Part shown: one piece after another, positions 1-5,854 of the stretch
Layout of the letters: every line of letters begins with the position of its first letter
How positions within the stretch are numbered: the first letter of the stretch is position 1
Source: Nitrospiraceae bacterium
Lineage (GTDB): Bacteria > Nitrospirota > Thermodesulfovibrionia > Thermodesulfovibrionales > UBA1546
NCBI GenBank assembly: GCA_003535475.1
Contig: DOHC01000070.1
Coordinates: 1-5,979, forward strand
Length of the DNA: 5,979 nucleotides
Direction of reading: 5' to 3'
Translations under genes and position numbers: made by a program
The notes under the pieces: generated by a model
Told to the model about the DNA's origin: nothing
The model's input: the letters and a program-made list of their open reading frames with translations, nothing else
Database searches by the model: none

Positions 1-222
1 ACCAGAAACAACGGGGTGGCTGAACTGATACAAAATGGAGAGGAAGGCTTTGTACTGGAAGACTTAACGGACTATAATGCTCTAACTGAAAAAATAGGCA
101 AGGCACTTTCCAATCGCGAATTAATGGGATATAAGGCAAGACTCAAAGCAGAAGAGTATCCCATTGAAAAAGCAGCGGAAGAATTTATGAAATCCATATC
201 CGGGCTAATACAAACGCAATAA
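1..222 (+). CDS. Glycosyltransferase, GT-B/GT4 family, C-terminal fragment (5' end outside window)
   Basis: The reading frame is open from base 1 and ends at TAA 220-222, giving the last 73 residues of a protein that starts upstream of the window. The fragment opens RNNGVAELIQNGEEGFVLED, the pattern that follows the nucleotide-sugar-binding site in group 1 (GT4) glycosyltransferases (typically GG.xElI..G..G.lv...d). It then runs through the usual closing helix with an AR..ae.y.ie-like stretch (KARLKAEEYPIEKAAEEF). The in-frame GTG at 16 is not a credible start because it falls inside this conserved motif. The donor, acceptor and exact role cannot be told from the fragment; cell-envelope polysaccharide or LPS core synthesis is a guess from the family and from the LPS-export genes nearby. 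It converges on the minus-strand cluster, with 61 bp between the two stop codons. Confidence 0.8.
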   Translation, partial: TRNNGVAELIQNGEEGFVLEDLTDYNALTEKIGKALSNRELMGYKARLKAEEYPIEKAAEEFMKSISGLIQTQ

Positions 223-291
223 GTAAGGTGTCATTGCGAGGAGAGCGAAGCAATCTCATATTTTAGACAAGAGTGAAATTATCTTACTTAT
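219..291. repeat. Convergent-gene junction: 11-bp inverted repeat enclosing a REP-like palindrome
   Basis: Bases 219-229 pair with 281-291: nine perfect pairs (ATAAGTAAG with CTTACTTAT), then one G-T and one T-A pair. The arms contain the TAA stops of both converging genes (220-222 on plus, 284-286 on minus). Inside lies 229-258, a REP-like element of the form TGTCATTGCGAGGAGnGCGAAGCAATCTCA, whose ends ATTGC (233-237) and GCAAT (250-254) are themselves inverted. I know closely similar GTCATTGCGAGGAGCGAAGC sequences as dispersed intergenic repeats in many bacterial genomes; that is recollection, not a search. There is no T-tract typical of an intrinsic terminator. The structure may protect 3' ends or help end transcription in both directions. 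Confidence 0.6.
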
Positions 292-457
292 CAAATGGTT
301 CTGCTTTATCAATAAGCATTACAGGGATATCTTCCATTACCGGATATTTAAGTCTGCATCGGCTGCAAACCAGCCATTTCCCGTCCTCTGTCAGGTGCAC
401 TTCATTCTTACAAGCCGGACATGCAAGAATCTCCATGAGTTCTTTAGAAATTCCCAT
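284..457 (-). CDS. Trm112/YcaR-like zinc-ribbon small protein (57 aa)
   Basis: This 57-residue protein begins MGISKELMEILACPACKNEV and ends in LIDKAEPFDK. Two cysteine pairs, CPAC (C13, C16) and CSRC (C31, C34), form a zinc-ribbon. The following KYPVMEDIPVML stretch is the hallmark of the Trm112/UPF0434 (YcaR-like) family (usual form: L.YPI.dGIPvML...A). Members are normally about 55-65 residues, so it is complete. The ATG at 455-457 has a GGAGG Shine-Dalgarno site (464-468) six bases upstream. It sits 14 bp after the DUF218 stop and is the last gene of the cluster. In eukaryotes and archaea Trm112 activates methyltransferases; the bacterial role is largely unknown, and nearby genes are often envelope biosynthesis genes. 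I assign family only, not function. Confidence 0.9.
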   Translation of the reverse strand: MGISKELMEILACPACKNEVHLTEDGKWLVCSRCRLKYPVMEDIPVMLIDKAEPFDK

Positions 458-471
458 TTAAATCCTCCGTT

Positions 472-1086
472 TCAGACTGGCGCCCCATTTTTAAATCCAA
501 AAATCAACAGCCATATAAACTTAGAATATTCATCCATGACTCTCGCCCTGTCTCTTTCCCTCTTCCACCACTCATCAAACCTAAACCAGCTCTCCTCGGC
601 AGGCGCGCTTATTATCTTTATCTTATCGCCCATGCCCCTCTTGAATATTTTCAATGCCCGTCTGCTGTGATAAGGAGAAGTGACAATTATGCATGATTTA
701 TAACCATGCTTATCCATTAGCTCTTTTGTAAAGATCACGTCTTCTTCAGTAGTTCTTGATTTATCCGCAAGCATAATCGCATTCCTTGGCATACCGAGAT
801 GCACTGCATGTTCCTGCATCAATGACGCCCATGTATACTTCCAGACAAGCGGCCCTCCTGTCAGTATCATTCTGTCCTTTCTTGACCATCCTTCTCTGAA
901 AAGTTTTACTCCGTGCTCAACCCTCTCTGTTTCTTCACCTGCAAGCACAACTATGACATCTGCAGGCTTAAGTTCATCCTTATAATATAAAAATCTTCCT
1001 GCCTCTTTTAATATAAATCCATGTCCTATATACAAAAGAACCGCAAGGATAATAAAAGCAATCAATATCTTAAGACATTTAAACAT
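472..1086 (-). CDS. DUF218 / YdcF-SanA-ElyC-like membrane-anchored protein
   Basis: The protein has 204 residues. A hydrophobic N-terminal segment (about residues 5-25) is probably an uncleaved membrane anchor. A DUF218 domain follows, recognised from ADVIVVLAG (42-50), ILTGG (74-78), an EH...LGMP turn (92-100), SRTTEED (110-116, the usual s.nT.ena position) and TSPYHSRRA (136-144, the usual vTs.yHm.Ra motif). Proteins of this family (SanA, ElyC, YdcF) act in envelope maintenance; some affect vancomycin sensitivity or undecaprenyl-phosphate-linked sugar metabolism, but the reaction is not settled. The length is normal for the single-anchor type. The ATG at 1084-1086 has an AGGAGG site (1091-1096) four bases upstream. 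It lies between rapZ and the Trm112-like gene on the same strand. The specific role here is unknown. Confidence 0.85.
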   Translation of the reverse strand: MFKCLKILIAFIILAVLLYIGHGFILKEAGRFLYYKDELKPADVIVVLAGEETERVEHGVKLFREGWSRKDRMILTGGPLVWKYTWASLMQEHAVHLGMPRNAIMLADKSRTTEEDVIFTKELMDKHGYKSCIIVTSPYHSRRALKIFKRGMGDKIKIISAPAEESWFRFDEWWKRERDRARVMDEYSKFIWLLIFGFKNGAPV

Positions 1087-1190
1087 CCTGCCTCCTGCTT
1101 GGCATGGTTTTCAGATACCACATGAAGAGTTTAAATCCTGCCATTGCCTTTCTTTAGTGCCTTTAACCCTGCTTTCCAATCTTCTTTTGC
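1087..1190. other. 104-bp spacer between rapZ and the DUF218 gene
   Basis: No convincing gene, promoter or terminator is visible apart from the Shine-Dalgarno site of the DUF218 gene. On the minus strand the rapZ frame stays open for 19 codons past its TAG, to a TAA at 1131-1133. A 21-codon ATG frame (1079-1144) overlaps the DUF218 start by 8 bp. Neither has a good ribosome binding site or a recognisable motif, so neither is called as a gene. Confidence 0.5.
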
Positions 1191-2048
1191 CTACAGGTCA
1201 CGATGTACAGTGCTAATCTCAACAGGATGTTTTTCTATAAGCGCTGCTATTTTTTCGGTTATCGCAGGAGAACGATGCCGTCCGCCTGTGCATCCGATAC
1301 CGACAGTAAGATACGCCTTGCCCTCTTTTATATAGAGCGGGATGAGAAAATTAAGAAGCTCTTTAAGTTTTTTGATAAATTGTTTTGTCTGAGGCTTCTC
1401 AAAAATAAATCTTTTAACAGGAGTGTCTATTCCACGCAGTTCTTTAAGTTCAGGGATAAAGTTTGGATTTGGAATAAACCTCACATCAAAGAGAAGGTCA
1501 ATGTTCTGGGGAACACCAAACTTATACCCAAAAGATATAAACGTTAATGACATAGCATTGGACTTCCTGGTATCGCTGTATAACGAAGTAATCAGATGCC
1601 TAAGTTGATGGGGCGTGTAAGATGATGTATCTATAATCCTGTCCGCCTCCCTTCTGAGAGGCAAAAGCATTTCTTTTTCTTTCTCTATGGAGGCATCAAG
1701 GTTAGCGCTGCCTGAAGACAAAGGATGCGGCCTTCTTGTCTCTTTGAATCTCCTTACAAGAACACCTTTCTCCGCCTCGAGGAATACGATTTCGGTTCTG
1801 TATTTCTTCTTCAGGAGCCGCAGCGCAGAATTCATGCTTGAGAGAAATGCATGCTCTCTTATGTCAATGCCGACTCCTATTTTTATTATATTGTCTTTCT
1901 TTGGCAGTCTGGATACAAATAAATTAATAAGCGTGACAGGAAGGTTATCAACACAAAAAAAACCGCTGTCCTCAAGCGCCCTTAATGCAACAGTCTTCCC
2001 CGAGCCTGAAAGACCGGTAATTATAACTATTGTCGGTTTCAATTTCAT
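1191..2048 (-). CDS. rapZ: RapZ/YvcJ-family nucleotide-binding protein (RNase adapter homologue)
   Basis: From the ATG at 2046-2048 the protein has 285 residues, against 284 in E. coli RapZ. A Walker A motif GLSGSGKT (12-19) is followed by ALRALEDSGFFCVDNLP, the strongest family signature. Further matches are RRFKETRRPHPLS, FGYKFGVP, DVRFIPNPN and the C-terminal GCTGGRHRS (252-260), and the protein ends in HRDL. In E. coli RapZ presents the sRNA GlmZ to RNase E and so sets GlmS and amino-sugar precursor levels; the Bacillus homologue YvcJ binds and hydrolyses nucleotides. Whether RNA regulation occurs here is not shown. An in-frame GTG at 2090 would add 14 residues, but it lies in the repeat at 2085-2132 and the extension does not fit the family start. 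Neither start has a good Shine-Dalgarno site. No ptsN lies upstream and no npr downstream, unlike in E. coli. Confidence 0.93.
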   Translation of the reverse strand: MKLKPTIVIITGLSGSGKTVALRALEDSGFFCVDNLPVTLINLFVSRLPKKDNIIKIGVGIDIREHAFLSSMNSALRLLKKKYRTEIVFLEAEKGVLVRRFKETRRPHPLSSGSANLDASIEKEKEMLLPLRREADRIIDTSSYTPHQLRHLITSLYSDTRKSNAMSLTFISFGYKFGVPQNIDLLFDVRFIPNPNFIPELKELRGIDTPVKRFIFEKPQTKQFIKKLKELLNFLIPLYIKEGKAYLTVGIGCTGGRHRSPAITEKIAALIEKHPVEISTVHRDL

Positions 2049-2084
2049 AGAAGATATACGATACCTGTCTAAAAAGTACTGATT

Positions 2085-2132
2085 TGTCACCCTGAATTTA
2101 TTTCAGGATGCTGAAACAAGTTCAGCATGACA
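2085..2132. repeat. 48-bp three-way-junction palindromic repeat between hpf and rapZ
   Basis: The outer arms TGTCA (2085-2089) and TGACA (2128-2132) close two perfect hairpins. One is CCTGAA (2091-2096), a 5-base loop, then TTCAGG (2102-2107). The other is TGCTGAA (2109-2115), a 5-base loop, then TTCAGCA (2121-2127). Only single bases (2090, 2108) are left unpaired at the junction. The TGTCA..CCTGAA..TTCAGG..TGACA layout matches a class of dispersed REP-like intergenic elements common in bacterial genomes (from memory). It fills the middle of the 127-bp hpf-rapZ gap, so it may act as an mRNA 3'-end stabiliser or partial attenuator that uncouples rapZ from hpf. No T-tract directly follows a hairpin, so it is not a standard intrinsic terminator. 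Confidence 0.75.
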
Positions 2133-2175
2133 TAATACACCATTTTATGAGTTTTTTTAGACAAGTTCTTATTCC

Positions 2176-2697
2176 CTATTTCACGGGCTCTATGAGCCCG
2201 AAGTTCCCATCGCGCCTGCGGTATACAACATTGATATCGCCGCTCACTTCATTGGTGAAAACAAAAAAATCCTTGTCGATGAGCTCCATCTGCATTACCG
2301 CCTCATCCGGCCCCATGGGTTTCATGTCAAACCGCTTCCTCTTTATGATCCCGCCTGTTTCCTGCGGCGCTTCCTGTGATGCCTCCTCTATATTCTTCCC
2401 TTCGCCTTTTCTGTGGGATACAAGTTTTTCTTTATATTTCTTTACCTGCTTCTCAAGTTTTTCAACCACTTCGTCTATCGAAGAATAGATTTCAGCGGTG
2501 ACTCCCTCTGCCTGTATCATAACTCCATTAGCTTTCAGCAATACCTCTGCCTTTTGCCTGTATTTTTCTATGCTGAGAGTCACAACTGCCTCGGTAATAT
2601 TTGAAGAATACCGCTCAAACTTTTTAATCTTCTCTTCCGCATAATTCTTAAGCGCTGGAGTTAAATCCAGATGCCTCCCATTGATTATTATATTCAT
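2176..2697 (-). CDS. hpf: Long-form ribosome hibernation promoting factor (HPF)
   Basis: The protein has 173 residues. The N-terminal S30AE domain (about 1-97) begins MNIIINGRHLDLTPALKNY and continues with EKIKKFERY and the beta-strand and helix pattern that binds the small-subunit decoding region. A charged linker (about 98-116) leads to the C-terminal dimerisation domain (about 117-171), with KRFDMKPM, EAVMQMEL, DFFVF and NVVYRRRDGNFGLIEP. This tail marks the long form, which dimerises 70S ribosomes into 100S particles without RMF. The ATG at 2695-2697 is chosen because AGGAGG (2704-2709) sits six bases upstream and the family starts here; the frame is open 20 codons further, but that part overlaps rpoN. 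It follows the rpoN stop by 13 bp. The strong site suggests it is made in larger amounts than the coupled genes before it. Confidence 0.95.
   Translation of the reverse strand: MNIIINGRHLDLTPALKNYAEEKIKKFERYSSNITEAVVTLSIEKYRQKAEVLLKANGVMIQAEGVTAEIYSSIDEVVEKLEKQVKKYKEKLVSHRKGEGKNIEEASQEAPQETGGIIKRKRFDMKPMGPDEAVMQMELIDKDFFVFTNEVSGDINVVYRRRDGNFGLIEPVK
2184..2200. other. GC-rich 7-bp hairpin at the end of the hpf coding sequence
   Basis: CGGGCTC (2184-2190), a 3-base loop, then GAGCCCG (2194-2200) is a perfect stem whose last base is 5 bp before the hpf stop codon. It encodes part of the conserved FGLIEPV tail, so the palindrome may be a by-product of the protein sequence. No T-tract follows on either strand, so it is not called a terminator. 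Confidence 0.4.
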
Positions 2698-2703
2698 AAT
2701 TAT

Positions 2704-2709
2704 CCTCCT
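2704..2709 (-). promoter_or_regulatory. Strong Shine-Dalgarno site that fixes the hpf start
   Basis: On the minus strand this reads AGGAGG, six bases before the ATG at 2697, and lies in the 13-bp gap after the rpoN stop (2711-2713). It supports the 173-residue start over the longer open frame that reaches into rpoN. Confidence 0.85.
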
Positions 2710-2710
2710 T

Positions 2711-4168
2711 TTATTCTGATCTCTTTCTCTGATTCTGAGACGGCACTTTAAGCTCATCTCTGTATTTTGCGATTGTTCTCCTTGCTATTACTATGTTTTG
2801 GCTTTTAAGCAGTTCGGTGATGCGCTGGTCGCTCAATGGCTTCCTGTGGTCTTCCTCTGATACTATCTTCTTTATCAGGTCTTTTACAGAGGTGGAGGAG
2901 ACTGATCCCGTATCGCTCTGCAGGGCGCTGCAGAAAAAAAACTTAAAACAGAAAACACCATAACTGCAGGACAGATATTTATTGGACGTAACCCTGCTGA
3001 TAGTGCTTTCGTGCAGACTGAGTTCCCCCGCAACATTTTTGAGGTTCAAAGGCTTCATATGCTGGACGCCTCTGTCAAAAAAATCCCGCTGAAAATTAAT
3101 TATGCTCTCTGTCACCCTGTATATCGTCCTATTCCTCTGATCAAGGCTTTTTAACAGCCAAGAGGCAGAGCGCAATTTTTCATCAAGGAATTGCCTTTCC
3201 TCTTTTGAAAAAGAATTCTTCTGGAGCAGAAGTTTTTTATAGTAGCTGTTTATTCTCAGTTTCGGCAGTCTCTCTTCATTCAGAACAATCTGATATCCCT
3301 CATCAGTCTTAATCACAAATACATCGGGTATAACATAATCGGTATTCGTACTAAAAAAATTCCTTGCCGGCCTTGGCTCCAAACCCTCAATGACCTTAAC
3401 AGCAGCAAGCACTTCATCAACAGGCGTGCTGTAAAGCCGCGCTATCTGCTGATAGTTCTTCTTTTTAAGCTCCTCCATGTTGTTCAAAACAATTCTCTCA
3501 GCAAGACTTCCTGTAAGTCCCAGCAGCTTGATCTGCAGTATCATACACTCCTTAAGGTCTCTTGCGCCTATGCCCGGAGGGTCAAAACTCTGCACGACAT
3601 CAACTGCCTTCTTTACGTTAATAATGTTCTCATTCGCAATTTCTGCAATCTCTTCATCCGTAGCTGTGAGATAGCCGTTCTCATCTATATTGCCTATTAC
3701 AGCTTCTCCTATCAACCTGATGTCCTCTCCAGCGTCGGACAATCTCAACTGCCACAGAAGATGGTCATAAATATCAGGAGTTTTGCTCGCAAAATGCTCA
3801 AAAGAAACAGGGGTATTCGTCCCCTGCCCGAAATATCCAAGGTCTCTTCCGTCACTGCTTCTGTCGTCAAAATATTCATCAACATTAAAGTCGGCTGAAC
3901 CCGATATCATCTTTTCAAGGGGAGACTCTGCATCGTCTCCGAGCTGCCCGGAGTCAGTCTCAGCAGTCTCTCTCTCTTCTCCTACAAGTTCTTCCCCTGT
4001 ATTTTCTTCCTGAACATCTTCCAGAAACGGATTCTCAACGAGTTCCTGCGCAAGGGTTTGCGACAGCTCAAGCTGGGGCATCTGCAACAGCCTTATTGCA
4101 AGCTGAAGCTGGGGGGTAAGAATAAGTTTTTGAGAAAGCCTAAGACTTAATTTATGCTCAAGAGCCAT
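2711..4168 (-). CDS. rpoN: RNA polymerase sigma-54 factor
   Basis: The protein has 485 residues (E. coli: 477). Region I (about 1-50) is rich in Q and L, with LSQKLILTPQLQLAIRLLQM and LVENPFLE, and binds activators and inhibits melting. An acidic region II (about 50-115) follows, then the core-binding domain with GDIDENGYLT-like, FDPPGIGARDLKECM and LEPRPARNF stretches, then the helix-turn-helix part with LSLHESTISRVTSNKYL. The RpoN box ARRTIAKYRD (462-471), which reads the -24 element, is intact. Sigma54 drives promoters that need ATP-dependent enhancer-binding activators. The start ATG overlaps the lptB stop (TAATG), so translation is probably coupled. Residues 397-415 are unusual: three cysteines (C401, C407, C413) stand in a segment that in most sigma54 proteins has none. 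An A8 run at 2934-2941 lies there, but the frame continues cleanly to the RpoN box. Confidence 0.97.
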   Translation of the reverse strand: MALEHKLSLRLSQKLILTPQLQLAIRLLQMPQLELSQTLAQELVENPFLEDVQEENTGEELVGEERETAETDSGQLGDDAESPLEKMISGSADFNVDEYFDDRSSDGRDLGYFGQGTNTPVSFEHFASKTPDIYDHLLWQLRLSDAGEDIRLIGEAVIGNIDENGYLTATDEEIAEIANENIINVKKAVDVVQSFDPPGIGARDLKECMILQIKLLGLTGSLAERIVLNNMEELKKKNYQQIARLYSTPVDEVLAAVKVIEGLEPRPARNFFSTNTDYVIPDVFVIKTDEGYQIVLNEERLPKLRINSYYKKLLLQKNSFSKEERQFLDEKLRSASWLLKSLDQRNRTIYRVTESIINFQRDFFDRGVQHMKPLNLKNVAGELSLHESTISRVTSNKYLSCSYGVFCFKFFFCSALQSDTGSVSSTSVKDLIKKIVSEEDHRKPLSDQRITELLKSQNIVIARRTIAKYRDELKVPSQNQRKRSE

Positions 4169-4890
4169 TAAAGCCTGAATTCCTCTCCAAGATATGCTTC
4201 TTTTACCTGAGGGTTAGCGATTATCGTTTCAGGAGCGCCCTCTGCAAGCACTTCACTGTTATTTATTATGTATGCCCTGTCTGTTATTGAAAGCGTATCC
4301 CTTACATTATGGTCTGTTATAAGTATGCCGAGACCTTTATTCTTAAGATAGGTCAGCATTTTCTTAAGCTCTATTATCGCAATCGGGTCAATGCCTGTAA
4401 ATGGTTCATCAAAAAGTATAAACGTAGGTTTCAGCGCAAGCGCCCTTGCTATCTCCGTCCTTCTTCGTTCTCCGCCTGAAAGCCTGTAACCATTCCTGTC
4501 TGCAAACCCTCTGAGATTGAACTCATCAAGCAGGTCCTCCACCATGCCGGCAATATCTGCGTCAGGATACCCTTTTATCTCAAGCACAGCCCTTAGATTA
4601 TCCCTTACAGTAAGCTTTCTGAATATGGATGGTTCCTGCGGAAGATAGCCTATCCCCCTGCGCGCCTTCTGATACATCGGAAGCTGGCCGATGTCCTCGC
4701 CGTCAAGAAAAATACTGCCGTTTTCCGGCTTTATCATCCCGACAATCATATAAAATGTCGTAGTCTTACCTGCGCCGTTTGGACCGAGCAGGCCGACAAT
4801 CTCGCCTGTGGTTACGTATAAGCTGAGATTTTTGACAACACATCTTTTGCCGTAGCTCTTTGTGATGCCTTTTACTTCAAGAACATGCAT
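4168..4890 (-). CDS. lptB: LPS export ABC transporter ATPase LptB
   Basis: This 240-residue ABC ATPase has all motifs in place: Walker A GPNGAGKT (36-43), Q-loop glutamine in GYLPQEPSIFRKLTV (Q85), signature LSGGE (137-141), Walker B ILFDEPF with catalytic E162, D-loop GIDP, and the switch histidine H194 in ILITDH. The GYLPQE.SIFRKLTV.DN stretch and SGGERRR.EIARAL are typical of LptB rather than amino-acid or cation importers. It powers extraction of LPS from the inner membrane together with LptF and LptG, which are not in this window. Its ATG directly abuts the lptA stop (TAG then ATG, no gap), with an AGGG site (4897-4900) six bases upstream. Length and order (lptC-lptA-lptB-rpoN) match the standard arrangement. 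Confidence 0.96.
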   Translation of the reverse strand: MHVLEVKGITKSYGKRCVVKNLSLYVTTGEIVGLLGPNGAGKTTTFYMIVGMIKPENGSIFLDGEDIGQLPMYQKARRGIGYLPQEPSIFRKLTVRDNLRAVLEIKGYPDADIAGMVEDLLDEFNLRGFADRNGYRLSGGERRRTEIARALALKPTFILFDEPFTGIDPIAIIELKKMLTYLKNKGLGILITDHNVRDTLSITDRAYIINNSEVLAEGAPETIIANPQVKEAYLGEEFRL

Positions 4891-5361
4891 CTATTTCCCT
4901 TTTTTATTTTCAAGCAAAACTCTGCTGTTTTCCACAAAAGAACGGTCATCTTTCATAAAGTATGTCATCTTGGTCCCTGTAATGATATCGCCTTTCTGTA
5001 CTGCCTTCGGCTCACCGGTAAAGATGATCTTTTCCTCATCCGCAAAATAGTTTGCAACCTTTGATGTAACAACAAGGTCTTTCTTAACGAGCTTCACTTT
5101 GCCTTCTGCTTCTATCTTTGTCACATTGCCGCTTCCTTCCGCATAATAAACAAGCATTTTATCAGAGTAAAGCGTCATATTTTCAGTCTTTGCAACAACA
5201 GAGCCTTCAAAAAGGGCAGTACGGGCCTTATTGTCCGACAAGAGTGTCTGTGAAGTTACTACTATGGGCCCTTTTATCTGTTCTGTTTTCTCCTCGGCAA
5301 ATATACTGCCTGCCAGAACAATGCTGATAAAGACACTAACGGTAAAAAGTTGCCTTAACAT
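4891..5361 (-). CDS. lptA: Periplasmic LPS transport protein LptA (OstA-like)
   Basis: The protein has 156 residues. A Sec signal peptide occupies about 1-22 (MLRQLF, a hydrophobic core, then GSIFA, with likely cleavage before EEK). The rest is an OstA/LptA-type beta-jellyroll: GPIVVTSQTLLSDNKARTALFEGSVVA, then TLYSDKMLVYY, IEAEGKVKLV, YFADEEKIIFTGEPKA and a final KMTYF strand. LptA subunits bridge LptC at the inner membrane and the LptD outer-membrane translocon, carrying lipid A in a hydrophobic groove. Overall sequence is not strongly conserved in this family; the call rests on the fold pattern plus position between lptC and lptB. The start overlaps the end of lptC by 26 bp and has only a distant GAGG, so it probably depends on translation of lptC. 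Confidence 0.92.
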   Translation of the reverse strand: MLRQLFTVSVFISIVLAGSIFAEEKTEQIKGPIVVTSQTLLSDNKARTALFEGSVVAKTENMTLYSDKMLVYYAEGSGNVTKIEAEGKVKLVKKDLVVTSKVANYFADEEKIIFTGEPKAVQKGDIITGTKMTYFMKDDRSFVENSRVLLENKKGK

Positions 5362-5845
5362 TTTTCAGTATCCTCACTTTCTCTTCCGAATCTGCCTCCA
5401 TGCCTGATCCTTCAACATTAAATTTTTTACTTTCAATCTTCACATCTTCCTTAGTCTTAATCTCTCCCTTAGACTGGTTCCACTCCACAGATTCGGTTAT
5501 AATTGTATATTCTTTTGAGACCGCCTTTATCTTCCCGTTCAGAGTCAGGTCTCTGCTTTCCATATTATAAAATCCCTCAGGCGAGTATATCGTCATATCT
5601 TTATTTTCAACCGTCAAAACCACGTCGTTAAGCTTTACCCTGTCACTGCCTTCCATAATATCAGCCCTGCTGGCATTGAGCGCCCACATGCTGGTTCCAT
5701 TTTTTTTATGGATAATTTTCAAGCCCTCTATAAAAGAGCCTCCTTTTACCAGCAGGTCCTTCTCCAATCCCTTGTTATTGCCGAAAAACAGAAACACAAA
5801 AGAGAGTAAAAGCAGGGAGAGAATCAGCAGTATTTTATTTTTCAT
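5336..5845 (-). CDS. lptC: LPS export system protein LptC
   Basis: The protein has 169 residues, slightly shorter than E. coli LptC (191). One N-terminal membrane segment (about 5-21, nearly all L, F, I and V after MKNK) anchors it in the inner membrane. The periplasmic part has alternating beta-strands of the LptC/YrbK type: MWALNASRADIMEGSDRVKL, then VVLTVENKDMTIYSPEGFYN, and LTLNGKIKAVSKEYTI. This is the usual W.l.a..a......v.l.....y...g.....l.s..g pattern. It takes LPS from LptB2FG and passes it to LptA. No Shine-Dalgarno site precedes the ATG at 5843-5845, and a strong promoter ends 9 bp before it, so the message may be leaderless. The upstream neighbour here is a tRNA, not kdsC or kdsD as in E. 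coli. Confidence 0.92.
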   Translation of the reverse strand: MKNKILLILSLLLLSFVFLFFGNNKGLEKDLLVKGGSFIEGLKIIHKKNGTSMWALNASRADIMEGSDRVKLNDVVLTVENKDMTIYSPEGFYNMESRDLTLNGKIKAVSKEYTIITESVEWNQSKGEIKTKEDVKIESKKFNVEGSGMEADSEEKVRILKNVKATFYR

Positions 5846-5854
5846 ATTGTCTAA

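Noticed and set aside
786..803. Sigma54 promoter-like TGGCAT ... GATGC on the plus strand
   Set aside because: The GG-to-GC spacing is one base too long for a -24/-12 site and it lies antisense inside the DUF218 gene with no gene to serve.
1203..1547. Plus-strand open frame of 114 codons
   Set aside because: It is antisense to rapZ, has no family motif and no ribosome site; the opposite strand is clearly the gene.
2133..2170. Possible internal promoter for rapZ (TTGTCT and TATTAT on the minus strand)
   Set aside because: The spacing is 21 bp, too long for a functional sigma70 promoter, and no better -35 box sits at 16-18 bp.
1687..2488. Plus-strand open frames at 1687-2082 and 2108-2488
   Set aside because: Both mirror well-recognised genes (rapZ and hpf) on the minus strand, and neither shows a recognisable motif.
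2698..2757. N-terminal extension of hpf by 20 codons into rpoN
   Set aside because: The strong Shine-Dalgarno site at 2704-2709 and the family start MNIIINGRHLDL place the start at 2697.
2934..2941. Possible frameshift at an A8 run in rpoN
   Set aside because: Conserved sigma54 sequence continues in the same frame on both sides (SRVTSNKYL before, KPLSD and ARRTIAKYRD after).
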